From NCBI GenBank assembly GCA_934271715.1, contig CAKQRZ010000008.1, positions 28,930 through 92,929 of the forward strand: DNA of 64,000 bases, in the 5' to 3' direction. Positions 1 to 7,024 of the stretch are shown here, one piece after another (the stretch's first letter is position 1; each line of letters starts with the position of its first letter). The translations under genes and the position numbers were made by a program. Under the pieces are notes generated by a model that ran no database searches, had not been told where the DNA came from, and saw nothing but the letters and a program-made list of their open reading frames with translations. Source of the stretch: an uncultured Alphaproteobacteria bacterium (GTDB lineage Bacteria > Pseudomonadota > Alphaproteobacteria > RF32 > CAG-239).

Positions 1-198
1 TTTATTTGCGGATTTCCAACCGAAACAATCAATGCTTTTGAAAATACATGTAAGTTGGTTACGGAAGCCGGCTTACACAAACTGCATGTTTTTCCATATT
101 CGGAACGTGAGGGAACTCCTGCCGCGCGTATGCCTCAGCTGCCTATGGAAGAACGACGCCGCCGCGCTGCGATTTTAAGAGATTTAAGCAAGGAGTAA
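1..198 (+). CDS. mtaB: MtaB-type tRNA methylthiotransferase, C-terminal part (cut by window edge)
   Basis: The first reading frame is open from base 1 to the TAA at 196-198. It reads GFPTETINAFENT, then LHVFPYSEREGTPAARMP, the end of the radical-SAM domain of MtaB/MiaB-type methylthiotransferases. MtaB adds a methylthio group to t6A37 of tRNAs. The family normally continues for about 70-80 more residues with a TRAM-like RNA-binding domain. Here the protein stops 23 residues after that motif, so the TRAM part seems absent. The stop lies 5 bases before ftsY, and the ftsY ribosome-binding site (AAGGAG) is inside the last codons, so the two genes are translationally linked. Confidence 0.7.
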   Translation, partial: FICGFPTETINAFENTCKLVTEAGLHKLHVFPYSEREGTPAARMPQLPMEERRRRAAILRDLSKE

Positions 199-203
199 AA
201 ATT

Positions 204-1115
204 ATGAGTAATTTCTGGCAAAAATTAGGATTGGGACTAAAAAAATCTTCCGATAAAATAAGTGGCGGATTAACCGATATTTTTAGCAAAAAAAAATTGG
301 ATTCGGCTTCTTTAGCGGAGCTTGAAGACCTGCTTCTAATTTCTGACATGGGCGTAAAAGCTTCTGAAAAATTATTATCGGATTTTGCCGCACAAAAACT
401 GGATAAAGATATTACTCCAGAAGAAATTCGTCAGCTTTTGGCTAAAAAAATAGAAAACATATTAAAACCGTGTGAGCAAAAATTTTCGGTTGCAGATGTC
501 AAACCTTATGTTATTTTGATGGTTGGCGTCAATGGCGCTGGGAAAACCACAACAATTGGTAAATTAGCGGCAAAATTGCAGGCTCAAGGCAAAAAAATAT
601 CATTTATCGCCGGAGACACGTTTCGCGCTGCTGCTGTTGAACAGCTAAAAGTTTGGGCAAATCGCCTTAATATTCCTATATTCAGCGGAACTGACGGCTG
701 TGACAGCGCAGGCTTGTGCTATGATGGCCTGCAGCAGGCAATCAAAAACGGCGATGACGTAGTTTTTATAGACACCGCTGGACGCTTGCAAAATAAAAAT
801 GGTCTTATGGATGAACTTAAAAAAATTATCAAAGTTATGAAAAAAGTCATTCCGGAAGCACCGCATAAAGTTTTATTAACAATTGATGCCGCGACCGGTC
901 AGAATGCCCTTTCACAAATTCAGATATTCAAAGACACCGCAGAGGTAAACGGTTTGATTGTAACAAAGTTGGACGGCTCGGCAAAAGGCGGCATAATTGT
1001 CGCTGCTGCTGAAGAATTTGCCTTGCCTGTATATTTTATCGGTGTTGGAGAACAAATAGAAGATTTAGACTCATTCAACGCACATGACTATGCAAACGCC
1101 CTGCTCGGTTTATAA
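204..1115 (+). CDS. ftsY: Signal recognition particle receptor FtsY
   Basis: SRP receptor GTPase that docks ribosome-SRP complexes at the inner membrane for co-translational insertion. The NG domain is complete: P-loop GVNGAGKTTT near residues 108-117, DTFRAAAVEQL, DTAGRL near 190, TKLDGSAKGG near 253 and the C-terminal GVGEQIEDLDSF. At 303 residues it is a short FtsY without the long acidic A domain of E. coli, which is common in Alphaproteobacteria. The start is set by AAGGAG 6 bases upstream, overlapping the end of mtaB. The mtaB-ftsY order is usual in this class. Confidence 0.95.
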   Translation: MSNFWQKLGLGLKKSSDKISGGLTDIFSKKKLDSASLAELEDLLLISDMGVKASEKLLSDFAAQKLDKDITPEEIRQLLAKKIENILKPCEQKFSVADVKPYVILMVGVNGAGKTTTIGKLAAKLQAQGKKISFIAGDTFRAAAVEQLKVWANRLNIPIFSGTDGCDSAGLCYDGLQQAIKNGDDVVFIDTAGRLQNKNGLMDELKKIIKVMKKVIPEAPHKVLLTIDAATGQNALSQIQIFKDTAEVNGLIVTKLDGSAKGGIIVAAAEEFALPVYFIGVGEQIEDLDSFNAHDYANALLGL

Positions 1116-1161
1116 AAAAAGTTTTACTTATATTATTATGTTTCATTAAAATTTTTATGTT

Positions 1162-1761
1162 ATGAATATTTTTAGAAAATTGCAAAAGGACTTTCCTTTA
1201 TATTTAGGCAAGTTCATTGTTTTACTCAAAGAGAATTTCAGTTTTGCCGGCTGCAAGCCTGTACATGCCTATTCTGACGCCGAAATTGACCTCACACCCA
1301 ACCCTCGTTTATACATCGGTTTGAGCGAAGATGAGCGTTTGGAAAAAATCAAGCAGAATTTGGCTTATGTTTGGGCAGACGGGTATGAAAGCAAAAAATT
1401 GGAAAGCCGAAATATTCCTTATTTGGGAATTCGCCTTACTCCGAGTCTGGTTTTGCATGAAATGATTGGCGGAGGGCGCGGCTATGACTTGGCAAAAGCT
1501 CAGAAATTAGCAAAAAAATGTCAGGCTCGTTTTCTTACACAAAATGAGTATCGCGAAGTTTTGTATTGCTGGGACGCTATTACCAAAATGCGCCTGATTG
1601 CCTGTGATTTTCCTTTGGAAAAAGCACTGATGTGGGTATATACGGGCGAAGATGCTGAACAGGATAATGATTACAAATACCACTTATGCACCCAAAGCGG
1701 CGAAGTTATCTGGTACAGCGAATGGGATGACGATGGCAACGTTTTACTGGCCTTGCGTTAA
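1162..1761 (+). CDS. Conserved-looking hypothetical protein, 199 aa
   Basis: No family recognised. The protein is soluble, with no signal peptide or membrane segment. The N-terminal half is basic and amphipathic. The C-terminal half is rich in Trp, Tyr and acidic residues (WYSEWDDDGN near the end) and contains a Gly run, MIGGGRGYD, near residue 110. The pattern of a Tyr/Trp-rich ending after an FLTQNEYREVLYCWDAI helix faintly recalls the 192-aa protein at 14480. There is no Shine-Dalgarno site; the leader is AT-rich. A good terminator follows directly, so it is probably a single-gene unit downstream of ftsY. Confidence 0.6.
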   Translation: MNIFRKLQKDFPLYLGKFIVLLKENFSFAGCKPVHAYSDAEIDLTPNPRLYIGLSEDERLEKIKQNLAYVWADGYESKKLESRNIPYLGIRLTPSLVLHEMIGGGRGYDLAKAQKLAKKCQARFLTQNEYREVLYCWDAITKMRLIACDFPLEKALMWVYTGEDAEQDNDYKYHLCTQSGEVIWYSEWDDDGNVLLALR

Positions 1762-1764
1762 TGT

Positions 1765-1803
1765 AAAAAAACAGTTCTGAGCCTTGCTTCAGGACTGTTT
1801 TTT
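1765..1803 (+). terminator. Rho-independent terminator
   Basis: The stem CAGTTCTGA pairs with TCAGGACTG (one G:T wobble), flanked by A-run and T-run. It lies just after the stop at 1761. Confidence 0.8.
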
Positions 1804-1806
1804 TAT

Positions 1807-1840
1807 TTATCGCAGTTTTATTCCAACGTTTTGATTTTGC
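1807..1840 (-). pseudogene. 3' remnant of a prepilin-like gene
   Basis: On the minus strand this reads into a GIKLR stop, the same ending as the intact prepilin-like gene at 3244. The preceding hairpin plus T-run also matches the arrangement there. The sequence then switches abruptly into the promoter of the next pilin cassette. It looks like a leftover 3' end from recombination or deletion between cassettes. Confidence 0.35.
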
Positions 1841-1842
1841 GG

Positions 1843-1872
1843 TTGACTTATGGAGTGCGGCTGGTGTAGAAT
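1843..1872 (+). promoter_or_regulatory. Sigma70-type promoter of CT-tract prepilin cassette 1
   Basis: TTGACT (1843-1848), 18-bp spacer, TAGAAT (1867-1872). The block, including most of the spacer, is repeated at 15969-15998 in front of another prepilin cassette. Confidence 0.65.
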
Positions 1873-1909
1873 AAATGCTGTAATTAACCTAAAATAAGAG
1901 GAAAGAAAG

Positions 1910-1966
1910 ATGAAAAATAAGCAATCAAAAGGTCTCTCTCTCTCTCTGCAAATCCTAAACATCTGA
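1910..1966 (+). CDS. Phase-variable leader reading frame of prepilin cassette 1 (18 codons, OFF)
   Basis: AGAGGAAAGAAAG precedes an ATG at 1910. Translation reads MKNKQSKG, then Leu-Ser codons through a 7-unit CT tract, and stops at TGA 1964-1966. Removing one CT unit (or adding two) joins this ATG to the prepilin frame at 2107-3162 with no intervening stop, giving about 416 residues. The same start, ribosome site and tract occur at 16035 and 51655. I read this as the true translation start of the prepilin in its ON state. Confidence 0.6.
   Translation: MKNKQSKGLSLSLQILNI
1934..1947 (+). repeat. CT dinucleotide tract, 7 units
   Basis: (CT)7 directly after the eighth codon of the leader frame. 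The downstream pilin frame would be in phase with 6 or 9 units. It corresponds to the tracts at 16059-16072 (7 units) and 51679-51694 (8 units). Confidence 0.9.
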
Positions 1967-2082
1967 TTAAAGGCGCTTTTTCTGCCGTTCAGCACGTTTT
2001 TACAGGGTTTGGCACAAAAATTGATACTTTCGGTAATAACCAGCACAGAAGCAATATAACAGGAGGCACTAAGCTAGCGTCT

Positions 2083-2124
2083 CCAGCACCAGTCATTCTA
2101 TGCCTTGTGCCTAAAATCTTCTGG
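2083..2124 (+). repeat. Dispersed palindromic element, copy a
   Basis: A unit CCAGCACCAGTCAT... ending in TCTTCTGG with an inner inverted repeat around CTTGT. Better-preserved copies lie at 4223-4264 and 4649-4685, partial ones at 23468-23502 and 38435-38473. Here the element is read in frame within the prepilin leader as SPAPVILCLVPKIF. Confidence 0.8.
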
Positions 2125-3162
2125 CAACAAGTCTCTTACCTAATCAATAAATTAGCTTTATTATTGCATAAGTGCTGGGGACGAGGGTTCAACGTCTTTT
2201 CCGCCTCCACTCTCAGCGTCATTCTTCGCCGGTACTCCCTGCTGGAAGTACCACGGCGGAGAATCCATAACGTCATTGCTAAAGCAATGTCAATAAGCGT
2301 TGCCGTTGGCAACAAGGTCATGGATACTCGTCTGCCACAGCCTGCGGGGTGTGACGACAAGTATGACGTTCCGTGTTTGGGCTATAGATTGCTTCGCTGC
2401 GCTCGCAATGACGCCGAAAGGAACAACATCACATTTAAGAGTTTGGATGTCGTGCGTCAATACGCCGCACTTTGGGAGCGACGTGTACAACGAGGTACAC
2501 GAGCGAGAAAAGCGCTAGTAGTGACCCGACAGGCAAACCCGCTAGGTCGGTCTATGATAGAAATGCTCGGCGTACTTGCGATTATTGCCGTATTAACTGT
2601 GGGAGGCATCGCCGGTTACTCAAAAGCTATGGAAATGTGGAAAATCAATAAGCTGACAGAAGAATACAGCATGTTGATTTTTGGGATGATGAGCCACATA
2701 GACGATGCCCGAAAACTGACTGTTTATAGAGAAGGAGAATTCGGAGATACAACATATATGAATGATGTCGCTGAAGCGGAAAGTCTAATTCCGCCGACAT
2801 GGACGAAAAATGATACCAGAGGTACAATATATGTAACAGAGCTGGGCAATTTAGTCGGTATAATGTCCCGTAATTCTAAATTAACTATTGAGCTTGGTTT
2901 TTATAATTATGAAGCATTTGCCGCAGATGCTATGTCGCCTAAATTTTGCCAATCCATTTATGACAAAATTGTTGTACCGCTCAACAGCTCGTTATATGTG
3001 GCTGAAAAGTACAATAATGGCCTTGGTACAAATTCTAATTACTACGGCAATGATTATTGTGCAAACGGTAAAAAATGCATAAAGAGTTTGACACCGGTGC
3101 AAATCAAAACGTTATGTAAAAATTGCAACGTGGACAGATGCTCTGTAGTTATCAGATTTTAA
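2107..3162 (+). CDS. Type IV prepilin-like protein with repeat-derived N-terminal region (cassette 1)
   Basis: The core from about residue 147 is GRSMIEMLGVLAII followed by a hydrophobic helix. This fits a class III signal: Gly before the cleavage point, Glu at +5, but Arg instead of Phe at +1. After SKAMEMWK comes a globular domain ending in a Cys pattern (YCANGKKC, LCKNCNVDRC) shared with five other proteins in the window. The GTG at 2107 has no convincing ribosome site. The frame is open back to the CT tract at 1934-1947, so the real start is probably ATG 1910 when the tract is in phase. Residues 1-100 are encoded by dispersed repeats. The conserved leader block DVVRQYAALWERRV precedes the pilin part. 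A pilus or pseudopilus role is inferred from the signal only. Confidence 0.7.
   Translation: MPKIFWQQVSYLINKLALLLHKCWGRGFNVFSASTLSVILRRYSLLEVPRRRIHNVIAKAMSISVAVGNKVMDTRLPQPAGCDDKYDVPCLGYRLLRCARNDAERNNITFKSLDVVRQYAALWERRVQRGTRARKALVVTRQANPLGRSMIEMLGVLAIIAVLTVGGIAGYSKAMEMWKINKLTEEYSMLIFGMMSHIDDARKLTVYREGEFGDTTYMNDVAEAESLIPPTWTKNDTRGTIYVTELGNLVGIMSRNSKLTIELGFYNYEAFAADAMSPKFCQSIYDKIVVPLNSSLYVAEKYNNGLGTNSNYYGNDYCANGKKCIKSLTPVQIKTLCKNCNVDRCSVVIRF
2193..2385 (+). repeat. Mosaic dispersed repeat, copy 1
   Basis: The segment from CGTCTTTTCCGCC to TGACGTTCCGTG matches 23517-23773 closely, except for about 60 extra bases in the second copy. It contains the palindrome GTACTCCCTGCTGGAAGTAC. It is followed at about 2387-2413 by ATTGCTTCGCTGCGCTCGCA, a type of dispersed hairpin repeat seen in many proteobacterial genomes. 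This copy lies inside the open frame of the prepilin. Confidence 0.8.
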
Positions 3163-3200
3163 ATAGCCTAAACTCGGATAGCCTGTATATAAAGCATATC

Positions 3201-3240
3201 AAAAAAACAGTTTTGGTTTTGAACTCTGAACTGTTTTTTT
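3201..3240. terminator. Bidirectional terminator between convergent prepilin genes
   Basis: AAAAAACAGTT pairs with AACTGTTTTTT across a 16-base loop; T-runs serve both strands. Confidence 0.75.
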
Positions 3241-3243
3241 GAT

Positions 3244-3897
3244 TTATCGCAATTTTATTCCAATATCGCATTCCTTGTCTTTGGTATTGCAAATTTGACA
3301 GGCCTTATGAAAATCGTCTAAAGTTGAACTTGCCAAACAGTTATCTCCGTCACGACAATAACCATCGCCCCAAAAATCTGTAATCTTCCAACCGCCCTCA
3401 TTATATGAAACATTTGCTTTATAAAGCGCCGAATGTAATGGATATATTACATTATTAAACAAATCCAGACATAACTTTTCAGAAAAATCAGCGGTTATAG
3501 TTTTTCCGTCATCCCCGGTAACTCTTCCGCCGAGATAAATATCCATTGCAACACCTTTGCCGTAATCAAATTTCATTGAATAAAAAGCTACACTATTGCC
3601 TTGAGCATCACTGAACCAAATATCATTATGTTTCTGCCAGTTTTCTGGAACAATATTTGCAGCTTGTAAGACCTCGGCTAAACCTGTTTGCTTATCTGGA
3701 TTAACACGCAAAAAATGTTCTTTATATTCCACTAATCCTTGGATAATTCCACCGTATTCTGCTATCAGCTTGTTAACCTTGAACTTTTCCATAGCCTTGG
3801 AATATCCGGCAATTCCGGCAACTGATAATACAGCAATAATCGCCAACACGCCCAACATTTCTATCATTGACCGGCCTTTTTCAAAATTCTTATACAT
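3244..3897 (-). CDS. Type IV prepilin-like protein with short leader
   Basis: With the ATG at 3897 the leader is only MYKNFEKG before the cleavage point, then RSMIEMLGVLAIIAVLSVAGIAGYSKAME, a normal class III prepilin signal. GGAG lies 8 bases upstream of this ATG; a longer start at 3927 lacks a ribosome site. The C-terminal domain carries the family Cys pattern (YCRDGDNC, ACQICNTKDKEC). This copy has no CT tract and no inserted repeat, and serves as the reference for the normal architecture. It is convergent with the prepilin at 2107. The pilus assembly genes are not in this window. Confidence 0.8.
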   Translation of the reverse strand: MYKNFEKGRSMIEMLGVLAIIAVLSVAGIAGYSKAMEKFKVNKLIAEYGGIIQGLVEYKEHFLRVNPDKQTGLAEVLQAANIVPENWQKHNDIWFSDAQGNSVAFYSMKFDYGKGVAMDIYLGGRVTGDDGKTITADFSEKLCLDLFNNVIYPLHSALYKANVSYNEGGWKITDFWGDGYCRDGDNCLASSTLDDFHKACQICNTKDKECDIGIKLR

Positions 3898-3950
3898 ATT
3901 TCCAACTCCGTTTAATTTATTATACATAAAACAAAACCCGCCATAAAAGC

Positions 3951-4119
3951 GGGCGGATGTTCAGAAACCGTACAAGATTAAACGGCTCGGCTTATTCAGC
4001 GCATAGCCTTATTTAGCCGACATCCGTCCAACGGAAATCGGCAAACATATTTAAAGTCGTTTGCAAACGACTAATCTTGTAAAAGGGTTTCTGACGCCCT
4101 AAAAGTGCTGTCGCACTTT
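3951..4119. ncRNA. Strongly folded RNA-like element, unassigned
   Basis: The closing helices are long and perfect: GGGCG/CGCCC, CAGAAACC (3962-3969) with GGTTTCTG (4086-4093), and TACAAGATTA (3971-3980) with TAATCTTGTA (4072-4081). Inside are three further hairpins: CGGCT/AGCCG (3983-4019), TCCGT-CCA-ACGGA (4023-4035) and GTCGTTTGCAAACGAC (4056-4071). AAAGTGC/GCACTTT follows at 4102-4119. This cloverleaf-like fold is unlikely by chance, but I do not recognise a known family. It lies between the prepilin at 3244 and the GIY-YIG gene and could be a small RNA, a cis element or a folded mobile repeat. The strand is unknown. Confidence 0.45.
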
Positions 4120-4222
4120 CACTTATTACTTTAACGAAACAAACCAAAAATGTAAAGCAGAAAATCTTGGCATACAAAAATACGGCTGCTATTTTCCAGC
4201 AACCGGCACAAGCAAACATTAT

Positions 4223-4264
4223 CCAGCACCAGTCATCCTAGGCCTTGTGCCTAGGATCTTCTGG
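4223..4264 (+). repeat. Dispersed palindromic element, copy b
   Basis: CCAGCACCAGTCA, then TCCTAGGC-CTTGT-GCCTAGGA (perfect 8-bp stem), then TCTTCTGG. This is the cleanest copy. It lies immediately after the 3' end of the GIY-YIG gene. Confidence 0.85.
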
Positions 4265-4297
4265 AAACAAAATCCTAACCAAAATCAATAAAACAGC

Positions 4298-4588
4298 TTA
4301 TTTACTTATTTCTGGAAATAAATCTTTCCATTCCGGATTAAAACCATTTATTAAATTTATTTTCCATTGCCTTGGATATCGCTTTATGCTTTTTTCTCGT
4401 TGAATTGCTATCAACGGGTCATCATAAACTTCATAATATACTAAACGATGAATATGATATTTTTTAGTATGCCCCTCAATCAAATCATGCTGATGTTCAT
4501 AGGTGCGGCGCGTTAAGCTGTTGGTTACACCAGAATAAACACGACCATATTTTTTGGTTGCTAAAATATAAACATACATCGTCTTCAT
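4298..4588 (-). CDS. GIY-YIG domain protein (small single-domain endonuclease-like)
   Basis: About 96 residues from ATG 4588: MKTMYVYIL and VYSGVTNSLTRRTYEHQ form the GIY-YIG core, followed by LVYYEVYDDPLIAIQREKSIK and RYPRQWKINLI. This matches the compact single-domain GIY-YIG family (UPF0213/YhbQ-like), whose members are often DNA-structure-specific nucleases or of unknown function. The Tyr-Tyr, Arg and Glu positions of the fold are present. The gene is closely bracketed by inverted copies of the palindromic repeat (4223-4264 and 4649-4685), a possible sign of a small mobile unit. The ribosome site is weak, so the exact start (4603 TTG, 4588 or 4579) is uncertain. Confidence 0.8.
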   Translation of the reverse strand: MKTMYVYILATKKYGRVYSGVTNSLTRRTYEHQHDLIEGHTKKYHIHRLVYYEVYDDPLIAIQREKSIKRYPRQWKINLINGFNPEWKDLFPEISK

Positions 4589-4648
4589 CGTGTTAGTTTC
4601 CAATCTAATATGATGATTATTTAACTAAGTTATGCCCTTGCTGACACA

Positions 4649-4685
4649 AGATCCTAGGCACAAGGCCTAGGATGACTGGTGCTGG
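4649..4685 (-). repeat. Dispersed palindromic element, copy c (inverted)
   Basis: Inverted copy of the element at 4223-4264, with the same TCCTAGGC/GCCTAGGA stem, ending GACTGGTGCTGG. Together they flank the GIY-YIG gene. Confidence 0.85.
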
Positions 4686-4736
4686 AAACGAAAGTTCAGA
4701 GTTTTTTTCATCAACCGCTTCTTACTTGCGGAAACT

Positions 4737-4830
4737 CGGATAATGAGCTTAATGCGAAGTAAGATTTTTTCGCGGTGTACAAATTAGTACACAAGCACAA
4801 AAAGTTAAAAGTAGTAGACCATTAGACGAG
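4737..4830. repeat. 3'-flanking repeat with GTGTAC hairpin, copy 1
   Basis: CGGATAATGAGCTTAATGCG, a T-run, GTGTAC-AAATTA-GTACAC, then a perfectly conserved stretch ending GTAGTAGACCATTAGACGAG. The same series occurs at 23826-23919. Both copies end 6 bases before the stop codon of a minus-strand gene (kdsB here). Confidence 0.75.
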
Positions 4831-4836
4831 GTTCTT

Positions 4837-5610
4837 TTATTTTATGTATGGGAGGGCGTTGGCCAAATCCTCTTCCGTATTTATATCTGCCGGAGCTTCC
4901 GGAACAAGCTTAATATTGTCCACCAGCATAGCGCGTACTTCCATACCGTTTTCCAAAGCACGCAGCTGTTCCAAAGCCTCGCGCTTTTCCAAAACACCGG
5001 TCGGAAGTGAAACCATCTTGTGCAAAGAAGCGGCCTTAAATACATAAATGCCGATGTGATAATACAGATCTTGGTTCGGGCATTTTTCCGGATTGCGGGT
5101 ATACGGAGCCGTCGCCCGAGTAAAGTACAGACAGCGGGCTTCTTTTTCGCCGTCTTTCAAGCCCATAATGATTTTTACAACATTCGGATTGTTTTTATCT
5201 TCTTCAGTTTTAATCAGCATACCGCAAGTGGCAATATCGCAGCCGGTGCGCTCAACCATTTCTATCAAAGGCAATGTAACTTTTGGATCTACATTGATAT
5301 TATCGCCCTGAAAGTCAACCACAATATCATATTTTGAACCGTCCGGATCAAGCTCTTTTAAAGCGGCGGCGATTCTATCCGTACCGCTCGGCAGATTAGG
5401 ATCCGTCAAAATCGCTGTGGCGCCGAATTTTTTGCATTCATCCACAATAGCCTGATCGCCGGCGGCAATGGCAATATCCGTATTTAGAGCTTTTTTCACG
5501 TTTTCATAAACGCGCTGCACCATAGTTTTTCCGTTAATCACGCGCAAAGGCTTGTTAGGCAGTCTGGTTGCGGCCAATCTGACCGGCATTAAAGTAATTA
5601 CTCTACTCAT
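4837..5610 (-). CDS. kdsB: 3-deoxy-manno-octulosonate cytidylyltransferase (CMP-Kdo synthetase)
   Basis: Activates Kdo with CTP to CMP-Kdo for attachment to lipid A, so the cell makes Kdo-containing lipopolysaccharide. The N-terminus has the nucleotidyltransferase signature PVRLAATRLPNKPL; later come VVDFQGDNINVDP and YYHIGIYVFKAASL. Its 257 residues fit the family (about 245-255). It is the last gene of a minus-strand run with the HIT, HAD and tilS genes, 11 bases after the HIT gene. Confidence 0.93.
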   Translation of the reverse strand: MSRVITLMPVRLAATRLPNKPLRVINGKTMVQRVYENVKKALNTDIAIAAGDQAIVDECKKFGATAILTDPNLPSGTDRIAAALKELDPDGSKYDIVVDFQGDNINVDPKVTLPLIEMVERTGCDIATCGMLIKTEEDKNNPNVVKIIMGLKDGEKEARCLYFTRATAPYTRNPEKCPNQDLYYHIGIYVFKAASLHKMVSLPTGVLEKREALEQLRALENGMEVRAMLVDNIKLVPEAPADINTEEDLANALPYIK

Positions 5611-5621
5611 TTTTATGTCCT

Positions 5622-6059
5622 TTATTTAGAAATTTGATAAATTGGATTTTGCATTTCTTCGCTTATGGCTTGGCGGATTTTTGCAATAATTTTTTCTTTT
5701 TCCGCCGGTTCATATTTGGCGGCTGCCGAATTCCACACCGTCCCCGGCCAATCCGGATCGCCTTTTTTGCGGCAGACCACATGCACATGCAGCTGCGGCG
5801 TCATATTGCCGATCATCGCCACATTGTCTTGGTCACACGGAAACAGCGACATCATAACTTTTTCGGCCAAAGCAATCTCCCGCATCAGCTGAAAACGCTC
5901 TTCCATAGTTAAATTTGTCATATTTTTAGTGTTTTCTTTCATTGGCACCAAAAAAATCCATGGATAATATTTGTTATCTTCAAACAAAACGCGGCATAAT
6001 TTCAAATCTGCCACATAATCTTTAGCCGCCAATCCCGGCACTAGCTCAAACGCCATCAT
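5622..6059 (-). CDS. HIT-family protein (nucleotide hydrolase/transferase fold)
   Basis: 145 residues with a histidine-triad segment near 88-97 that reads PQLHVHVVCR. The first triad His is replaced by Gln-89 while His-91 and His-93 remain. This QxHxH form is typical of an alphaproteobacterial HIT subgroup. Substrate unknown; the family usually splits or transfers nucleoside monophosphates. The ATG overlaps the TGA of the upstream HAD gene (ATGA), and GGAGGA lies just upstream, so the two are translationally coupled. Confidence 0.85.
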   Translation of the reverse strand: MMAFELVPGLAAKDYVADLKLCRVLFEDNKYYPWIFLVPMKENTKNMTNLTMEERFQLMREIALAEKVMMSLFPCDQDNVAMIGNMTPQLHVHVVCRKKGDPDWPGTVWNSAAAKYEPAEKEKIIAKIRQAISEEMQNPIYQISK

Positions 6060-7024
6060 TCTCCTCCGACGCTGTTAATCTCTATTATTTGTTGTACATC
6101 AATATTTTCGCTTTCGCAAAGGTTTTTAACCGTATTCCCCTTGGAAAGTTCAAGCGCCGTCACTCCGGTCTGCACGCACAAAACCGGCGCAATACCGGAA
6201 TTTACAGCGCCTTTAATATCTGTCCGCACTGTGTCGCCAATCATACAAATTTTTGTTTTATCTGTCATTTTGCCGATTTTCTGCAATTTTGCAAAAACAT
6301 AATCATATATGTTGGCATGCGGCTTGCCGTATTCAACAACCTCATTGCCTCTTTGCCGCAGCATTTCAGCGATTGTCCCGTTACGCACCACAAATTGCGG
6401 AGATTTCTCAGCGGCCAGCGGGTGCCACTCCTGCGCCAAATAATCTGGATTTGCATTCAGTACCGGCAATTTTAATTTTGTTACCTCGTCCGCAATTTCT
6501 GCAAACGGTTCGGCTACTGTGCTGTCCAAAAAAATAATATCGCCCTTTTCATCTGCTTTCGCCGGTAAAAAACAATCTTTATACTGCGGGTATTTTGCCG
6601 CGTCTTGAGCCGTCAGAAACGGTACGCCGCAAAACACAAAATCGGCATCGTTCAAATTTTCTACCGATTGATAAATTGTGCCGGCAAACATCTTTTCATG
6701 TTTAGCTCCGATAGTATAAAATTTATTGCCGATAAAATTCAGCTTTTTATTTATTAAATCTTGTCTGAGAACTTCTCCGGAACTTACCATAAAATTATAA
6801 TCCCTGCCTGCGAATAGATTTTTACGCTGGTACGAAGCCGTCATATCGTCATGCAGCAAAGTTGCATTAGAAACCACCACCACGGTTTTACCGGCGTCCA
6901 TAAGCTTTTGCATTGTTTCTTTGCTGTTTTTATAAAATCCGCCGCCGTTCCAAAACACTCCGTAAGCGTCAAACAAAAACACCTCAAATTTAGCGGCAAT
7001 TTCTGACAAGCTATTATAAATCAT
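6056..7024 (-). CDS. HAD-superfamily class IIA hydrolase
   Basis: 322 residues. Motif I reads FDAYGVFWNGG (DxYGV, the subclass IIA form), motif II is VVVSNAT and the C-terminal motif is MIGDTVRTDIKGA. This matches the TIGR01459-like IIA group, relatives of p-nitrophenyl phosphatase/NagD enzymes with a cap between motifs II and III. The natural phosphate ester is unknown. It overlaps tilS upstream by 11 bases and the HIT gene downstream by 4, in a tight operon. Confidence 0.85.
   Translation of the reverse strand: MIYNSLSEIAAKFEVFLFDAYGVFWNGGGFYKNSKETMQKLMDAGKTVVVVSNATLLHDDMTASYQRKNLFAGRDYNFMVSSGEVLRQDLINKKLNFIGNKFYTIGAKHEKMFAGTIYQSVENLNDADFVFCGVPFLTAQDAAKYPQYKDCFLPAKADEKGDIIFLDSTVAEPFAEIADEVTKLKLPVLNANPDYLAQEWHPLAAEKSPQFVVRNGTIAEMLRQRGNEVVEYGKPHANIYDYVFAKLQKIGKMTDKTKICMIGDTVRTDIKGAVNSGIAPVLCVQTGVTALELSKGNTVKNLCESENIDVQQIIEINSVGGE

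Noticed and set aside
1934..1947. Programmed frameshifting at the CT tract as the main explanation
   Set aside because: A slippery heptamer is absent and the tract differs in length between copies, which fits slipped-strand repeat variation better. Recoding is not excluded.
1807..2046. 79-residue minus-strand frame across the cassette 1 leader
   Set aside because: It is antisense to the promoter and CT tract. Only its last residues (GIKLR) are meaningful, as a remnant of a prepilin 3' end.
2387..2413. CRISPR-like repeat
   Set aside because: ATTGCTTCGCTGCGCTCGCA is a single dispersed hairpin repeat, not an array; no regularly spaced repeats or cas genes were found.
4013..4219. 68-residue minus-strand frame rich in Cys and Phe
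   Set aside because: It lies over the folded element and repeats, without a ribosome site; the pairing explains the sequence better.
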